Below are positions 7,400 through 15,517 of a stretch of 64,000 nucleotides of DNA, piece by piece; position 1 is the first letter of the stretch, and every line of letters begins with the position of its first letter. The notes under the pieces were generated by a model, which saw only the letters and a list, made by a program, of their open reading frames with translations, was not told the DNA's origin and searched no databases. This DNA comes from Gemmatimonadota bacterium (GTDB lineage: Bacteria; Latescibacterota; UBA2968; GCA-2709665), in assembly GCA_028877215.1 (NCBI GenBank), contig JAPPFJ010000009.1:43093-107092 (forward strand), given 5' to 3'. The translations under genes and the position numbers were made by a program.

Positions 7400-9079
7400 C
7401 TATCGTGTTACCGGGATAACGGGCAGGACGATATGGGATGGATATTGTCTCGAGTGATGGACGGTCTGATGGGCCTGCCGCATTTCGGTCTCGCTACCCA
7501 GGGAGCCGCCCGTGTTCAGATTACGGTCGAACCGGGGGAAGTTCGACGACGAGATTTCGAGGCGGACACGGTGGCCCTTCCTGAAGACGTTTCCCGTGAC
7601 ACCCAGGTCGATTTCAAAGGCGTACACGTTGCCGGGTTCGAGCAAAGACGAGTGGGTAAAGCCCTCTCGAAAACGGGCCCTCAGGATGCCGTCGCAAAGG
7701 TTCATGGCGTACCCCGATGGTGACACGTCCACCAGCTTGGCGGTCCAGTCCGTGTCCGTACAGTCTGTCGCGGCGTAGAGGACGACCTTGACGGGACCGG
7801 TGACTTCCAGGTCCGTTTCCATCGGGGCGCTGGAATAGCAGAGTACGTCGCTCCGCATTTCCACCGGGCGCTGGTCCTGCGGACCCCAGGGGACGATATG
7901 GGGGGAGCAGCAGTTGTTTCCGCCCATGGTCGGCGCCGGATAGCGCGGATCGTAGGTGTAGTGATCGGGGTGCTCTTCGCCCGGCGGATCGGTGCAGAGG
8001 CAGCCGTCGCCGAGCAGCGTGTTGGCCTGGCCGGTCGAATGCAGATGCCATTTTTCCCACCGGGTCCGGGCGAGCGGCCACTCGTATTCGTCCCGCCACC
8101 GGTTGACCCCCATGATGAAGAGCCTCAGCGGCGGTTCGTCCGCAATGCCGTTGTCGATGCCATTGAGCCAGTAGTCGAACCAGCGCTGTTCCAGGCTCTC
8201 GAAGTCCACCATGGAAGGCGCCCCGAAGTCCACGTCGCCGGTCTTTGGCGACGCGCTGAGGGCGTGCGGCCACGGACCCACGATGAGTTTGCTTTTCTTC
8301 GCTTCTTCCGAGCCGCCATTGTGACGAAGGCCGTTGTAGTTGCTGAAAGTCTGGGCGGCGTAGAGGTCGTACCAGCCGCCCATGTTGAACGCGGGCGCGA
8401 TGATATCGGCCCAGCGGGTCTCGTCGTTGAATTCCTCCCAGTAATCGTCGTAGGCGTCGTGTTCGACCCAGTCTTTCCAGAAGTCGACGTCGCGGCCAGC
8501 GTTTTCGTCCATTTTGTTGACAGGCAGCGCCCGGAAGGCTTCGGTCCAGTTGTGAAACTCGATGGTCTGGCCGGTGCGGGCGTTGGTGCGCATGCCCCAG
8601 GTGAGCATGACGTTGAGCTGGAATGCGCCGCCGGGGTGGACGAGTCCGGTGTAGTAGTCGGCACAGATGACCCGCGGCGCCATGCACTTGAGATAACGGC
8701 TGCCGTACGGCGCGCTGCGCCACTGAACAGCGCCGCCGTAGGAACTTCCGGCCATGCCTATCCTGCCGCTGCACCACTCCCGGTTCCCGATCCACTCCTG
8801 GGTATCGTACCCGTCTTCACCCTCACGAAACGCGTAATAGGTGCCCTCGGAGTCCCATCGTCCGCGGCAGTCCTGAAGTACGCAGGCGTATCCGTTATTG
8901 GCCAGCCTCCTGGCCTTTTCGACCATCCCGTCGGCGTTATTGCTGTACGGCGTGCGCATCAGAACCGTGGGGAATGTTCCGTGGGCGCGCGGCAGGTAGA
9001 TGTCCGCCGAGAGGTTGATCCCGTCGCGCATCGGGACCTTCACGTCCAGTTGCATGTCTACGTTGTAGTTGGGCAGCAT
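7400..9079 (-). CDS. CocE/NonD-type serine hydrolase (X-Pro dipeptidyl-peptidase fold)
   Basis: The 559-residue protein opens with VKVPMRDGINLSADIYLP and PTVLMRTPYSN, the standard start of the CocE family. The nucleophile elbow GMAGSSYGGAVQW carries the catalytic Ser, and VGPWPHA carries the probable catalytic His. The C-terminal third is the jelly-roll domain ending with VTGNVFRKGHRVRLEISSSNFPRFDRNLNTGG. Family members hydrolyse esters or acyl-peptide bonds; the substrate here is unknown, perhaps acyl groups on the glycan handled by the neighbouring enzymes. I chose the ATG at 9079, preceded by GAGGAAACC; the track start at 9367 runs into the upstream gene. It follows that gene by 47 bases. 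Confidence 0.9.
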   Translation of the reverse strand: MLPNYNVDMQLDVKVPMRDGINLSADIYLPRAHGTFPTVLMRTPYSNNADGMVEKARRLANNGYACVLQDCRGRWDSEGTYYAFREGEDGYDTQEWIGNREWCSGRIGMAGSSYGGAVQWRSAPYGSRYLKCMAPRVICADYYTGLVHPGGAFQLNVMLTWGMRTNARTGQTIEFHNWTEAFRALPVNKMDENAGRDVDFWKDWVEHDAYDDYWEEFNDETRWADIIAPAFNMGGWYDLYAAQTFSNYNGLRHNGGSEEAKKSKLIVGPWPHALSASPKTGDVDFGAPSMVDFESLEQRWFDYWLNGIDNGIADEPPLRLFIMGVNRWRDEYEWPLARTRWEKWHLHSTGQANTLLGDGCLCTDPPGEEHPDHYTYDPRYPAPTMGGNNCCSPHIVPWGPQDQRPVEMRSDVLCYSSAPMETDLEVTGPVKVVLYAATDCTDTDWTAKLVDVSPSGYAMNLCDGILRARFREGFTHSSLLEPGNVYAFEIDLGVTGNVFRKGHRVRLEISSSNFPRFDRNLNTGGSLGSETEMRQAHQTVHHSRQYPSHIVLPVIPVTR

Positions 9080-9126
9080 TGGTTTCCTCGTTTTTGGGGG
9101 TATTTCGCTGTTGCGCGTTGGAACGA

Positions 9127-11451
9127 CTACACCAGCACCGGGCCGTTGTTGTCGGACCAGTTCATCTTGATCCGATCCACTTCTCCGTCGGGATGGACAA
9201 TTCGCACGTTCCAGACGTCGCCGCGGCGGGCGATCCTCGACGTGACGCCCGCGCTGACGCCGTCCGTGAAGGGCACGAGGGCGTAGCCTGTACGGAAGGG
9301 CAGCGACGTCCGTTTCCTGTAGATGACGACGGGCGCTGGAACGTCCTGCTCGCTGATGGCAAGCCATCCCTGTACCGGATCGTTCCGGCCGCAGACGATG
9401 CGGGGCGTCATTCTGACGAGGGGGAGGACTTCCAGGTTTGGCGGATGCATGCGCCCGGTCCGGACGGCGCGGCTTTCCGGGTCGATCAGCACGCGGTAGG
9501 GCATGAAGTGGAAGAGCGCCTCGTAAGTGCGGCGGCCTTCGCCCGTGAGTTCGTCGAAGATGAGAAAGTAATCCGGCTTGACGAACATCACAACCCGGCG
9601 GTGAGAGACGGACGCGTCCAACCCGGCATACCCGGCGTCGTACGTGGCGATGGCCACGTCGGAGCGCTCGTCGGAGCGCCAGACCGTTTTGTCGCGGGCG
9701 GATTCAACCCATTCCGCGACGGTGCGTGCCCCGCGGTTCTGCCCGCAGCCGTCCACCAGGACCGTGTTGTGCGCTTCGGTTGTCTTATAGAACGAGGTCC
9801 AGGCGTTCGGATAATACGAGGCGATTCCGGGGTCCACGATGAAGGGCAGACCGTGGGCGTGGAGGTCGAAAGAGAGCATATCTTCGTGCTGGTGGAATCG
9901 GCCGTACGGACCTCCTTCGAACAGGAGGTAGCGGGCGTCTCGGTCCCATCCGCTGCGCATCACGAAGTACCCGGAGTCCCGGTGGGCGATGGATGTATAT
10001 TCCGGCGGGCTGCCTTCTTCTCCCTCCGTGCCGATCCAGGTGGCGGATTCGCTGTCGAGAATGGCGCCCGGCCCCGCGAGCGCGCCGCCGAATTTTCCGT
10101 CCAGGCTGCCGGCGTCGGAAATGGAGGGAAAGGTGAAATCGGGCCGGTTGACGGAGACGCACCAGTCGTACATGCGCCGGATGCCGGCTTCCAGCTCAGG
10201 ATCCAGGGACCGGCCGAACTTTCCTGCCACTTTATATGCATCAAGGAACCAGGAAGCGATCGAGATCTGATAACCCGGCGTGAGTTCGTATGAGGCGCCA
10301 TCCTGAAAGACCTGGATGTCCATGTCGTCGATAAGCCGCTGGCAGGCGGCCTCGTACCAGGCTTCGGAGTCCTTGAATTCGGGAAAGGAGCAGGCTGTGG
10401 CAAGCAGAGACCTGCCTTCCGATATGGTTTTGTTGGAGGGCGGGAAGGACTCGAATCTCAGGAGGTAGACTATATGTTCGTAGATGGATTTGAGCAGGTC
10501 CACGATGGTCCTGTCTTCGGTTTCAGGACAATCGCAGAGTTCGGTGAACGCGTCGACCAGCGTGTTGAACGCCCGCATGCTCACGATCAGCGAATGCCCC
10601 CAGGCCAGGCCGCCCGCGCGGACGCCGAAGGGAACCGGCGTTTTGCGCATCCAGTCGCACAGGATGGACTCGATGCCTTTCGCGTATTTGGGGTCCCGGG
10701 TCTTTGCCCAGGCGCGTTCGAGGGCCTTGAAATAGTAAAACGCATGGATGATGATGGACCACTCGATATATCCGTAAGGATTTGCGTCCCAGTCCACGCC
10801 GTCGGGCCAGTGGTGGTCCATGATGTAACCGGCGAGGATACGGTCCGCCTCTTCGATATTTGCATCGGACCCCGGATCGGATGTCGTGTGCCGCCTGTTG
10901 TACGTGCTGGAACGGAAATGCGACGCGATCGCCGAAAGCCGGGCTTCGGTGTCGGTTGCCCGCGCCGCGGCTTCGAGCCCCGGATGGTTCAGATCAATGG
11001 CGGCGATGAGGGCGTCGTCCGTCATTCGCGGTCCCGTGACGATGCGGCGCTGGACCAGGCGGATATTCCGGACGCGGCTTCCGGGCGGAACGTGGATTTC
11101 GCCCGAGGACATTTCGCCCCACCCCGCCGTCGGGATTCCGGCGGTATAAAAACACTCCGCGGGGAACCGGAACTCGCGCCAGCCCCGCCAGATGTTGCCG
11201 CCGCGAGGGGAGACGATGGCATTGAACCAATAGCCGTCGTCCTGGCTCATACCTTCGGTACGATGCCCCGAGGTGAGCGTGCATCGGATCTGGTCGTCCA
11301 CACCTTCCGGCAGGAAGATTTCGGCGCGGATCTCGTTGGCCAGGCCCCAGTCGCCGACATCCATCGGCAGACCGGCGCGTTCAACCTGCCCGGCGGTTGA
11401 GAGCGTCCATTCTGAGACAATGACGTCGTCTTCGAACATGGTCAGGTCCAT
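9127..11451 (-). CDS. Heparinase II/III-family polysaccharide lyase-like protein
   Basis: The 774-residue protein has an N-terminal beta-rich region (about 1-150), a helical toroid (about 190-470, with the HAFYYFKALERAWAKT helix) and the C-terminal heparinase II/III beta domain. The latter contains YFVMRSGWDRDARYLLFEGG and HQHEDMLSFDLHAHGLPFIV, the His-rich signature of the family. Such enzymes cleave uronic-acid-containing polysaccharides by beta-elimination. There is no signal peptide, so action on imported oligosaccharides in the cytosol is more likely than on intact polymer. A strong AAAGGAGG site lies 5 bases before the ATG, and it is the first gene of the three-gene operon. Confidence 0.82.
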   Translation of the reverse strand: MDLTMFEDDVIVSEWTLSTAGQVERAGLPMDVGDWGLANEIRAEIFLPEGVDDQIRCTLTSGHRTEGMSQDDGYWFNAIVSPRGGNIWRGWREFRFPAECFYTAGIPTAGWGEMSSGEIHVPPGSRVRNIRLVQRRIVTGPRMTDDALIAAIDLNHPGLEAAARATDTEARLSAIASHFRSSTYNRRHTTSDPGSDANIEEADRILAGYIMDHHWPDGVDWDANPYGYIEWSIIIHAFYYFKALERAWAKTRDPKYAKGIESILCDWMRKTPVPFGVRAGGLAWGHSLIVSMRAFNTLVDAFTELCDCPETEDRTIVDLLKSIYEHIVYLLRFESFPPSNKTISEGRSLLATACSFPEFKDSEAWYEAACQRLIDDMDIQVFQDGASYELTPGYQISIASWFLDAYKVAGKFGRSLDPELEAGIRRMYDWCVSVNRPDFTFPSISDAGSLDGKFGGALAGPGAILDSESATWIGTEGEEGSPPEYTSIAHRDSGYFVMRSGWDRDARYLLFEGGPYGRFHQHEDMLSFDLHAHGLPFIVDPGIASYYPNAWTSFYKTTEAHNTVLVDGCGQNRGARTVAEWVESARDKTVWRSDERSDVAIATYDAGYAGLDASVSHRRVVMFVKPDYFLIFDELTGEGRRTYEALFHFMPYRVLIDPESRAVRTGRMHPPNLEVLPLVRMTPRIVCGRNDPVQGWLAISEQDVPAPVVIYRKRTSLPFRTGYALVPFTDGVSAGVTSRIARRGDVWNVRIVHPDGEVDRIKMNWSDNNGPVLV

Positions 11452-11469
11452 GTCGCCTCCTTTCGATTA

Positions 11470-11602
11470 AGAAGCTGTTTTAAAACTCCCAGCGGTCTTC
11501 GCGCGGCTGCGCTTGCTCGCCTCTCTTAGGCGAATTTGCCCGCCTTGACCGACACATTTTCGCGCGCGCTCGGGACTCGCCGGGAATTTTAAGACAACTT
11601 CT
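11470..11602. repeat. Terminal-inverted-repeat element (MITE-like), copy 2
   Basis: A 133-bp element is bounded by AGAAGCTGTTTTAAAACTCC and its imperfect inverse complement (GGAATTTTAAGACAACTTCT). The outer ends match the element at 3935-4004; both share the CGCGCGCG and GGGACTCGC/GAGTCCC-type segments, but this copy has about 60 extra internal bases. It lies upstream of the lyase operon start. Bases 11603-11743 hold nothing I recognise. Confidence 0.6.
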
Positions 11603-11743
11603 AAGACAATTTACGAAATGGGGAATGGGGGTTCAAGAATCATCGCGCATGCCGTAGAGAGCCCGCTTCCTTTCTTGTCGCCGACCGCATTAGGGCTTGC
11701 GGATCGCCGGTCACGTGTATTTCTTATCGATTGTCACGAAGAA

Positions 11744-11900
11744 GCGGGTAGACGGTAGAAGAAATGTGGGGAGACGTTAGAGGGTAGACGGTAGAAGAAA
11801 TCCTTGCTGGCTGATTCATTCCTTTTTGCCTCCAGCACGAAAAGGAACGTTATAAGGCAGGTAATCTCTCCCGTCTCCCCTCTTACGTCTTACCGGTTTT
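11744..11900. repeat. Repeat family B (GGTAGACGG...CCGTCTACC), copy 1
   Basis: Left arms GGGTAGACGGTAGAAG are repeated twice. Then comes a conserved core with TTGCCTCCAGCACGAAAAGG and AAGGCAGGTAATCTCTCCC, and a right arm CTCTTACGTCTTACC that is the inverse complement type of the left arm. Further copies are at 15233, 39404, 58976 (partial), 63675 and 63838. It directly precedes the Gfo/Idh/MocA gene. Confidence 0.7.
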
Positions 11901-11973
11901 GGCTGTTCGATTGGTCTCCCCTTTGTGTCTTTGTGGCTTCGTGTGAGTCAGGCGTTTTTTGACTGGAGCGCTA

Positions 11974-13170
11974 ATGGGTATTCGCCTCGGAATCTGTGGC
12001 ACCGGAGCATTTGCGAACTCGTTCATCCCGCTGTTCAAGGCGCATCCGGACGTCGACCACCTGGTGCTGTGCGACCTGGACGCGGAGAAGCTGGCGGAGA
12101 AATCATCGCAGTTCGGTGTGCCGGACACGTATCCGTCGCTAAATGCGCTGTGCATTTCCGACGTGGACGCGATTGCGATCATTACGCAGCACCATCTGCA
12201 CGGACCGCAGGCGGTCCAGGCGTTGCGGAGCGGCAAGCACGTGTATTCCGCGGTGCCGTCAGCCGTGACGCTGGATGAAATCTCCGAGCTTGTGAAGGCG
12301 GTGGAAGAGACCGGGTTGATCTACATGATCGGGGAGACGAGCTACTATTATCCGTGCACCATCTATTGTCGGGACCGCTTCAGGAAGGGAGACTTCGGAC
12401 ATATCGTGTACGGGGAGGCGGAATACTACCACGATTATTCTCATGGGCTTTATGCGGTTTCGCAGTGGCGTCACGGTGAGGAATGGAAACGGTATTTCGG
12501 GTCGCCGCCTCTGCATTATCCCACGCACTCGACCAGCATGATCGTGTCTGTCACCGGGGCGCACGCCACGCACGTGAGCGGAATGGGCTTCGTGGACCGC
12601 CACGAGGACAATCTGTATGCGAGCGAAGACAATGTCTGGAAGAACCCGTTCAGCAACCAGACCATGTTGTGCAAGATGTCGGATGGGAGTATGGCGCGGT
12701 TCAACGAATTCAGGAGGATCGGACATCCGGGTACGGTGGGTATGAGCCTGTACGGAACGGACGCCGGATACGAGGAGCAGGTGCGAGGACAGGTGTGGAT
12801 CACCAAGGACCGGAAAACGTGCATGGATCTGACCGCGGAATTGTCATGTGAAGGCGTCCTGGCCGCTCCGGCCGACGATCCGATGGGCGCGGTTACGGGG
12901 GACGACGGCACGCACCAGGGGGTGTCGCCGGTGCATCCCGTGCATCTGCTGCCGAGGGAGTTCATCGGCCTGGGGAACGGGCACAAGGGTGCGCACCAGT
13001 TCCTCGTGCACGATTTCGTGACGGCGTGTGTGACGGCGGAAACGCCGCCCAACAACGTCTGGCAGGCGGCGCGGTACCTGGTTCCGGGGCTGGTGGCGCA
13101 CGAGTCCGCGATGAGCGGCGGTGCGCAAATGGAAGTGCCGGATTTCGGGGAGGGGTCCGGAGCGTCCTGA
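11974..13170 (+). CDS. Gfo/Idh/MocA-family protein with GH109-like features
   Basis: The 398-residue protein begins with a Rossmann NAD(P)-binding motif (GICGTGAFANS). The usual catalytic EKP triplet of this family is replaced: the segment reads HVYSAVPSAVTLDEI, with no lysine. Later, GETSYYYPCT and HYPTHSTSMI resemble the motifs of GH109-type NAD-dependent glycosidases, which share this fold but hydrolyse glycosides by transient oxidation. Which reaction it performs is open. The ATG at 11974 has GGAG in front; the track TTG at 11959 lacks a site. It faces the lyase operon across repeat DNA. Confidence 0.75.
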   Translation: MGIRLGICGTGAFANSFIPLFKAHPDVDHLVLCDLDAEKLAEKSSQFGVPDTYPSLNALCISDVDAIAIITQHHLHGPQAVQALRSGKHVYSAVPSAVTLDEISELVKAVEETGLIYMIGETSYYYPCTIYCRDRFRKGDFGHIVYGEAEYYHDYSHGLYAVSQWRHGEEWKRYFGSPPLHYPTHSTSMIVSVTGAHATHVSGMGFVDRHEDNLYASEDNVWKNPFSNQTMLCKMSDGSMARFNEFRRIGHPGTVGMSLYGTDAGYEEQVRGQVWITKDRKTCMDLTAELSCEGVLAAPADDPMGAVTGDDGTHQGVSPVHPVHLLPREFIGLGNGHKGAHQFLVHDFVTACVTAETPPNNVWQAARYLVPGLVAHESAMSGGAQMEVPDFGEGSGAS

Positions 13171-13256
13171 GAAGAAAGGCGCGATAGGCGGGACGTGCAA
13201 GGGATTGAATGAGGCGCAGGTTCGTTTTACTTGGCCGCAAATTCGGGAGATACTAA

Positions 13257-13574
13257 GTGATTAAGCGAGTTTCTGGAGAGGGATGGGCGTTTGTATCCGA
13301 CGACGTGCCTGACTCTGACATGGAACCTCTGGTCTCACGCGCGCCGGAGGAGCAGCAGATCCGGATTCGGCTGGAGAAACGGAAGCGCGGCAAGGTCGTA
13401 ACGCTGGCAGAAGGTCTCGTGCTTGTGAAGGGGGATATGAAGGACCTGGCGCGCGCCTTGAGAGCGGCCTGCGGAACGGGGGGGACGATTCGGGGGGAGG
13501 CGATCGAGTTGCAGGGAGATTGCCGGCAAAGGGCCCGTGACTGGCTGGTGGAAAACGGCTGGGGAGTTCGATGA
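13257..13574 (+). CDS. SUI1/YciH-family translation initiation factor
   Basis: The 105-residue protein has the SUI1 (eIF1) fold sequence: RGKVVTLAEGL, DMKDLARALRAACGTGG, EAIELQGDCRQRARDWLVENGWG. Bacterial YciH-type members influence start-site fidelity in translation and bind near the 30S P site, but their normal role is poorly defined. Length fits the family. Start is a GTG. The 86 bases after the preceding gene hold nothing notable. Confidence 0.9.
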   Translation: MIKRVSGEGWAFVSDDVPDSDMEPLVSRAPEEQQIRIRLEKRKRGKVVTLAEGLVLVKGDMKDLARALRAACGTGGTIRGEAIELQGDCRQRARDWLVENGWGVR

Positions 13575-13634
13575 CCAACCAGTGTGCCGATCACTGACTG
13601 GTAACAGCGAAATACACATAGAGGAGGATTAACC

Positions 13635-15173
13635 ATGTCCACTGTAGATTGCGACGCGCTGATCCTGGGCGGCGGACACAACGGGCTGGTTGCGGCGTCC
13701 TACCTGGCGGATGCGGGAATGGACGTGCTGTTGCTGGAACGCAGGGACCTCCTGGGCGGCGCCTGTGCAACCGAGGAACTCTTTCCGGGCTACCGTTTTT
13801 CGTCCTGCTCCTACATCTGCCACCTGCTGCAGGACAAGGTGATCGACGAGTTGGCCCTGCGGGAGCACGGGTTCGACGTCTTTCACCTGGACCCTTCCCG
13901 GTTCCAGCCCTTCCCCGACGGCTCAGCGCTCCGCCTCTGGGACGACGTGGAACGCAGCCAGAAGGAGCTTGCCCGATTCTCACGGAAAGACGCGGAGGCC
14001 TATCCGGAATGGCTCGCTTTCTGGGAACGGGCAGCAAACATCATCTATCCGTATTTTCTGACGCCGCCGCCTACGCTGGGGGCGATCGCCTCTCGGCTCG
14101 AGGGCACGCCCGACGAGGGGTTTCTGGACCGCATGCTTACGACCAGCATGACCGACCTCGTGACGGAGTTCTTCGAGTCCCACGAGGCCCAGGGCGCATT
14201 CATCCAGGCGCAGGACGCGGGAGACCCGGCGGCGCCGGGCAGCGCGTGGTGTTACGCGTACATCAAATGCGGTACGTTCGGCCGGCCGGAGAACGTGGGT
14301 ATCGTCAAGGGCGGGATGGGCGGAATTGCCAATGCCCTCGCGAGGGCTGCGCGGTCTCGAGATGCGGTCTTGCAGACGGGAGCGGAGGTTCAGCAGATCC
14401 TCCTGGAAGAGGGACGGGCCTGCGGCGTGACGCTTGCCGACGGGACGGAGATCCGCAGCCGGATTGTGGTTTCCAACGCCGATCCCAAGCGTACGTTTCT
14501 GAAGCTGCTGCCGCCCGGGACGCTGGATGCGCGATTCCTTGCAAAGGCCAATCGTCTGAAGACCAGGACGGCCTACCTTAAATTCCACGCGGCGCTCTCT
14601 GGCCTTCCGGACTTCGCGAGGGGCGAATCCGGATTCGATCCGCGCTGGATGGCTGAAATCAAGATCTGTCCGTCCATCGACTATTTCGCCCGCGCCTGGG
14701 ACGAGGCCAGGCGTGGGGACCCCGCCACGGAACCCGTATTGGAAGTGCAGATTCCATCTGTCTACGACGACTCGATGGCGCCCCCCGGCCACCACGTCAT
14801 GTCCGTCTGGGCGCTCTATGCGCCCGTGCGCCCGCGCGACGGCACCTGGGCAGAGAGACGAGAAGAGGTGGGTGAGCGCATGATCGATTCACTGTCGACC
14901 TATGCGCCGAACCTCCGGGACATTCTGGTGGACTGGTCGCTGTTCACGCCCTATGACCTGGAGGAAAGGGTGGGCCTCACCGACGGCAATATCCGGCACC
15001 TTGACATCGTACCGGACCAGTTCCTGGCGCAACGCCCCCTCGGCGGTTGGTCGCGCTACACGACCCCTGTCCGGAATCTGTATCTCTGCGGCGCGGGAAC
15101 CCATCCGGGCGGCGAGGTGACCGGCGCCCCGGGGCACAACGCCGCGAAGGCCATCCTGGAAGATTGGGGATAG
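13635..15173 (+). CDS. PYROXD2/phytoene-desaturase-like FAD-dependent oxidoreductase
   Basis: The 512-residue flavoprotein has the dinucleotide-binding motif LGGGHNGLVAASYLADAG at the N-terminus followed by LLERRDLLGGACATEE. It ends with the C-terminal FAD motif LYLCGAGTHPGGEVTGAPGHNA. These features and the length place it in the PYROXD2/CrtI-like amine-oxidase superfamily. No carotenoid genes are near, so a carotenoid role is unlikely; the substrate is unknown. GAGGAGG 10 bases before the ATG supports the start. The SUI1 gene lies 60 bases upstream, probably in the same transcript. Confidence 0.85.
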   Translation: MSTVDCDALILGGGHNGLVAASYLADAGMDVLLLERRDLLGGACATEELFPGYRFSSCSYICHLLQDKVIDELALREHGFDVFHLDPSRFQPFPDGSALRLWDDVERSQKELARFSRKDAEAYPEWLAFWERAANIIYPYFLTPPPTLGAIASRLEGTPDEGFLDRMLTTSMTDLVTEFFESHEAQGAFIQAQDAGDPAAPGSAWCYAYIKCGTFGRPENVGIVKGGMGGIANALARAARSRDAVLQTGAEVQQILLEEGRACGVTLADGTEIRSRIVVSNADPKRTFLKLLPPGTLDARFLAKANRLKTRTAYLKFHAALSGLPDFARGESGFDPRWMAEIKICPSIDYFARAWDEARRGDPATEPVLEVQIPSVYDDSMAPPGHHVMSVWALYAPVRPRDGTWAERREEVGERMIDSLSTYAPNLRDILVDWSLFTPYDLEERVGLTDGNIRHLDIVPDQFLAQRPLGGWSRYTTPVRNLYLCGAGTHPGGEVTGAPGHNAAKAILEDWG

Positions 15174-15232
15174 CGCGCGAGTCAACCAGGATTCGTATGT
15201 TTTTCGGGACCTCTCTCCCCGGTCCCTCAGAA

Positions 15233-15419
15233 GCGGGTAGACGGGAGACGGAAGAGGGGGAGAAAACCGGGTAGACGGGAGACGTAAGACGGGAGAAGAT
15301 ATCTTTGCCCGCTAATTTAACCCTCCTTGCCTCCGGCACGAAAAGAAGCCTCACAAGGCAGGTAATCTCTACCCTCGACCGGCTCCCGTCTACCCGGTTT
15401 TGGTCTACCCTCTACCCGC
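15233..15419. repeat. Repeat family B, copy 2
   Basis: Two left arms (GCGGGTAGACGGGAGACG and CCGGGTAGACGGGAGACG) are followed by the core TTGCCTCCGGCACGAAAAGA and AAGGCAGGTAATCTCTACCC. Right arms CTCCCGTCTACCCGG and CTCTACCCGC complete the inverted repeat. It lies after the flavoprotein gene and before the end of the kinase gene on the other strand; bases 15420-15517 show no gene. Confidence 0.7.
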
Positions 15420-15517
15420 ATTCATGTTCTTGGTGGCCAATTTGACTGTTGTTTTTTTTCGAATTGAGATTAAGGTTTAGTACTCACCAATCCGTCAACC
15501 AGATGGCATGTTGGAGA

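Noticed and set aside
5622-8795. Long - strand ORFs 5622-6887 and 7614-8795 in other frames
   Set aside because: Out-of-frame readings of the alpha/alpha-barrel and CocE-like genes, Arg/Ser/Pro-rich with no motif.
7898-11400. Long + strand ORFs (7898-9286, 9079-10293, 10474-11400)
   Set aside because: Antisense shadows of the CocE-like and heparinase-like genes, caused by high GC at third codon positions.
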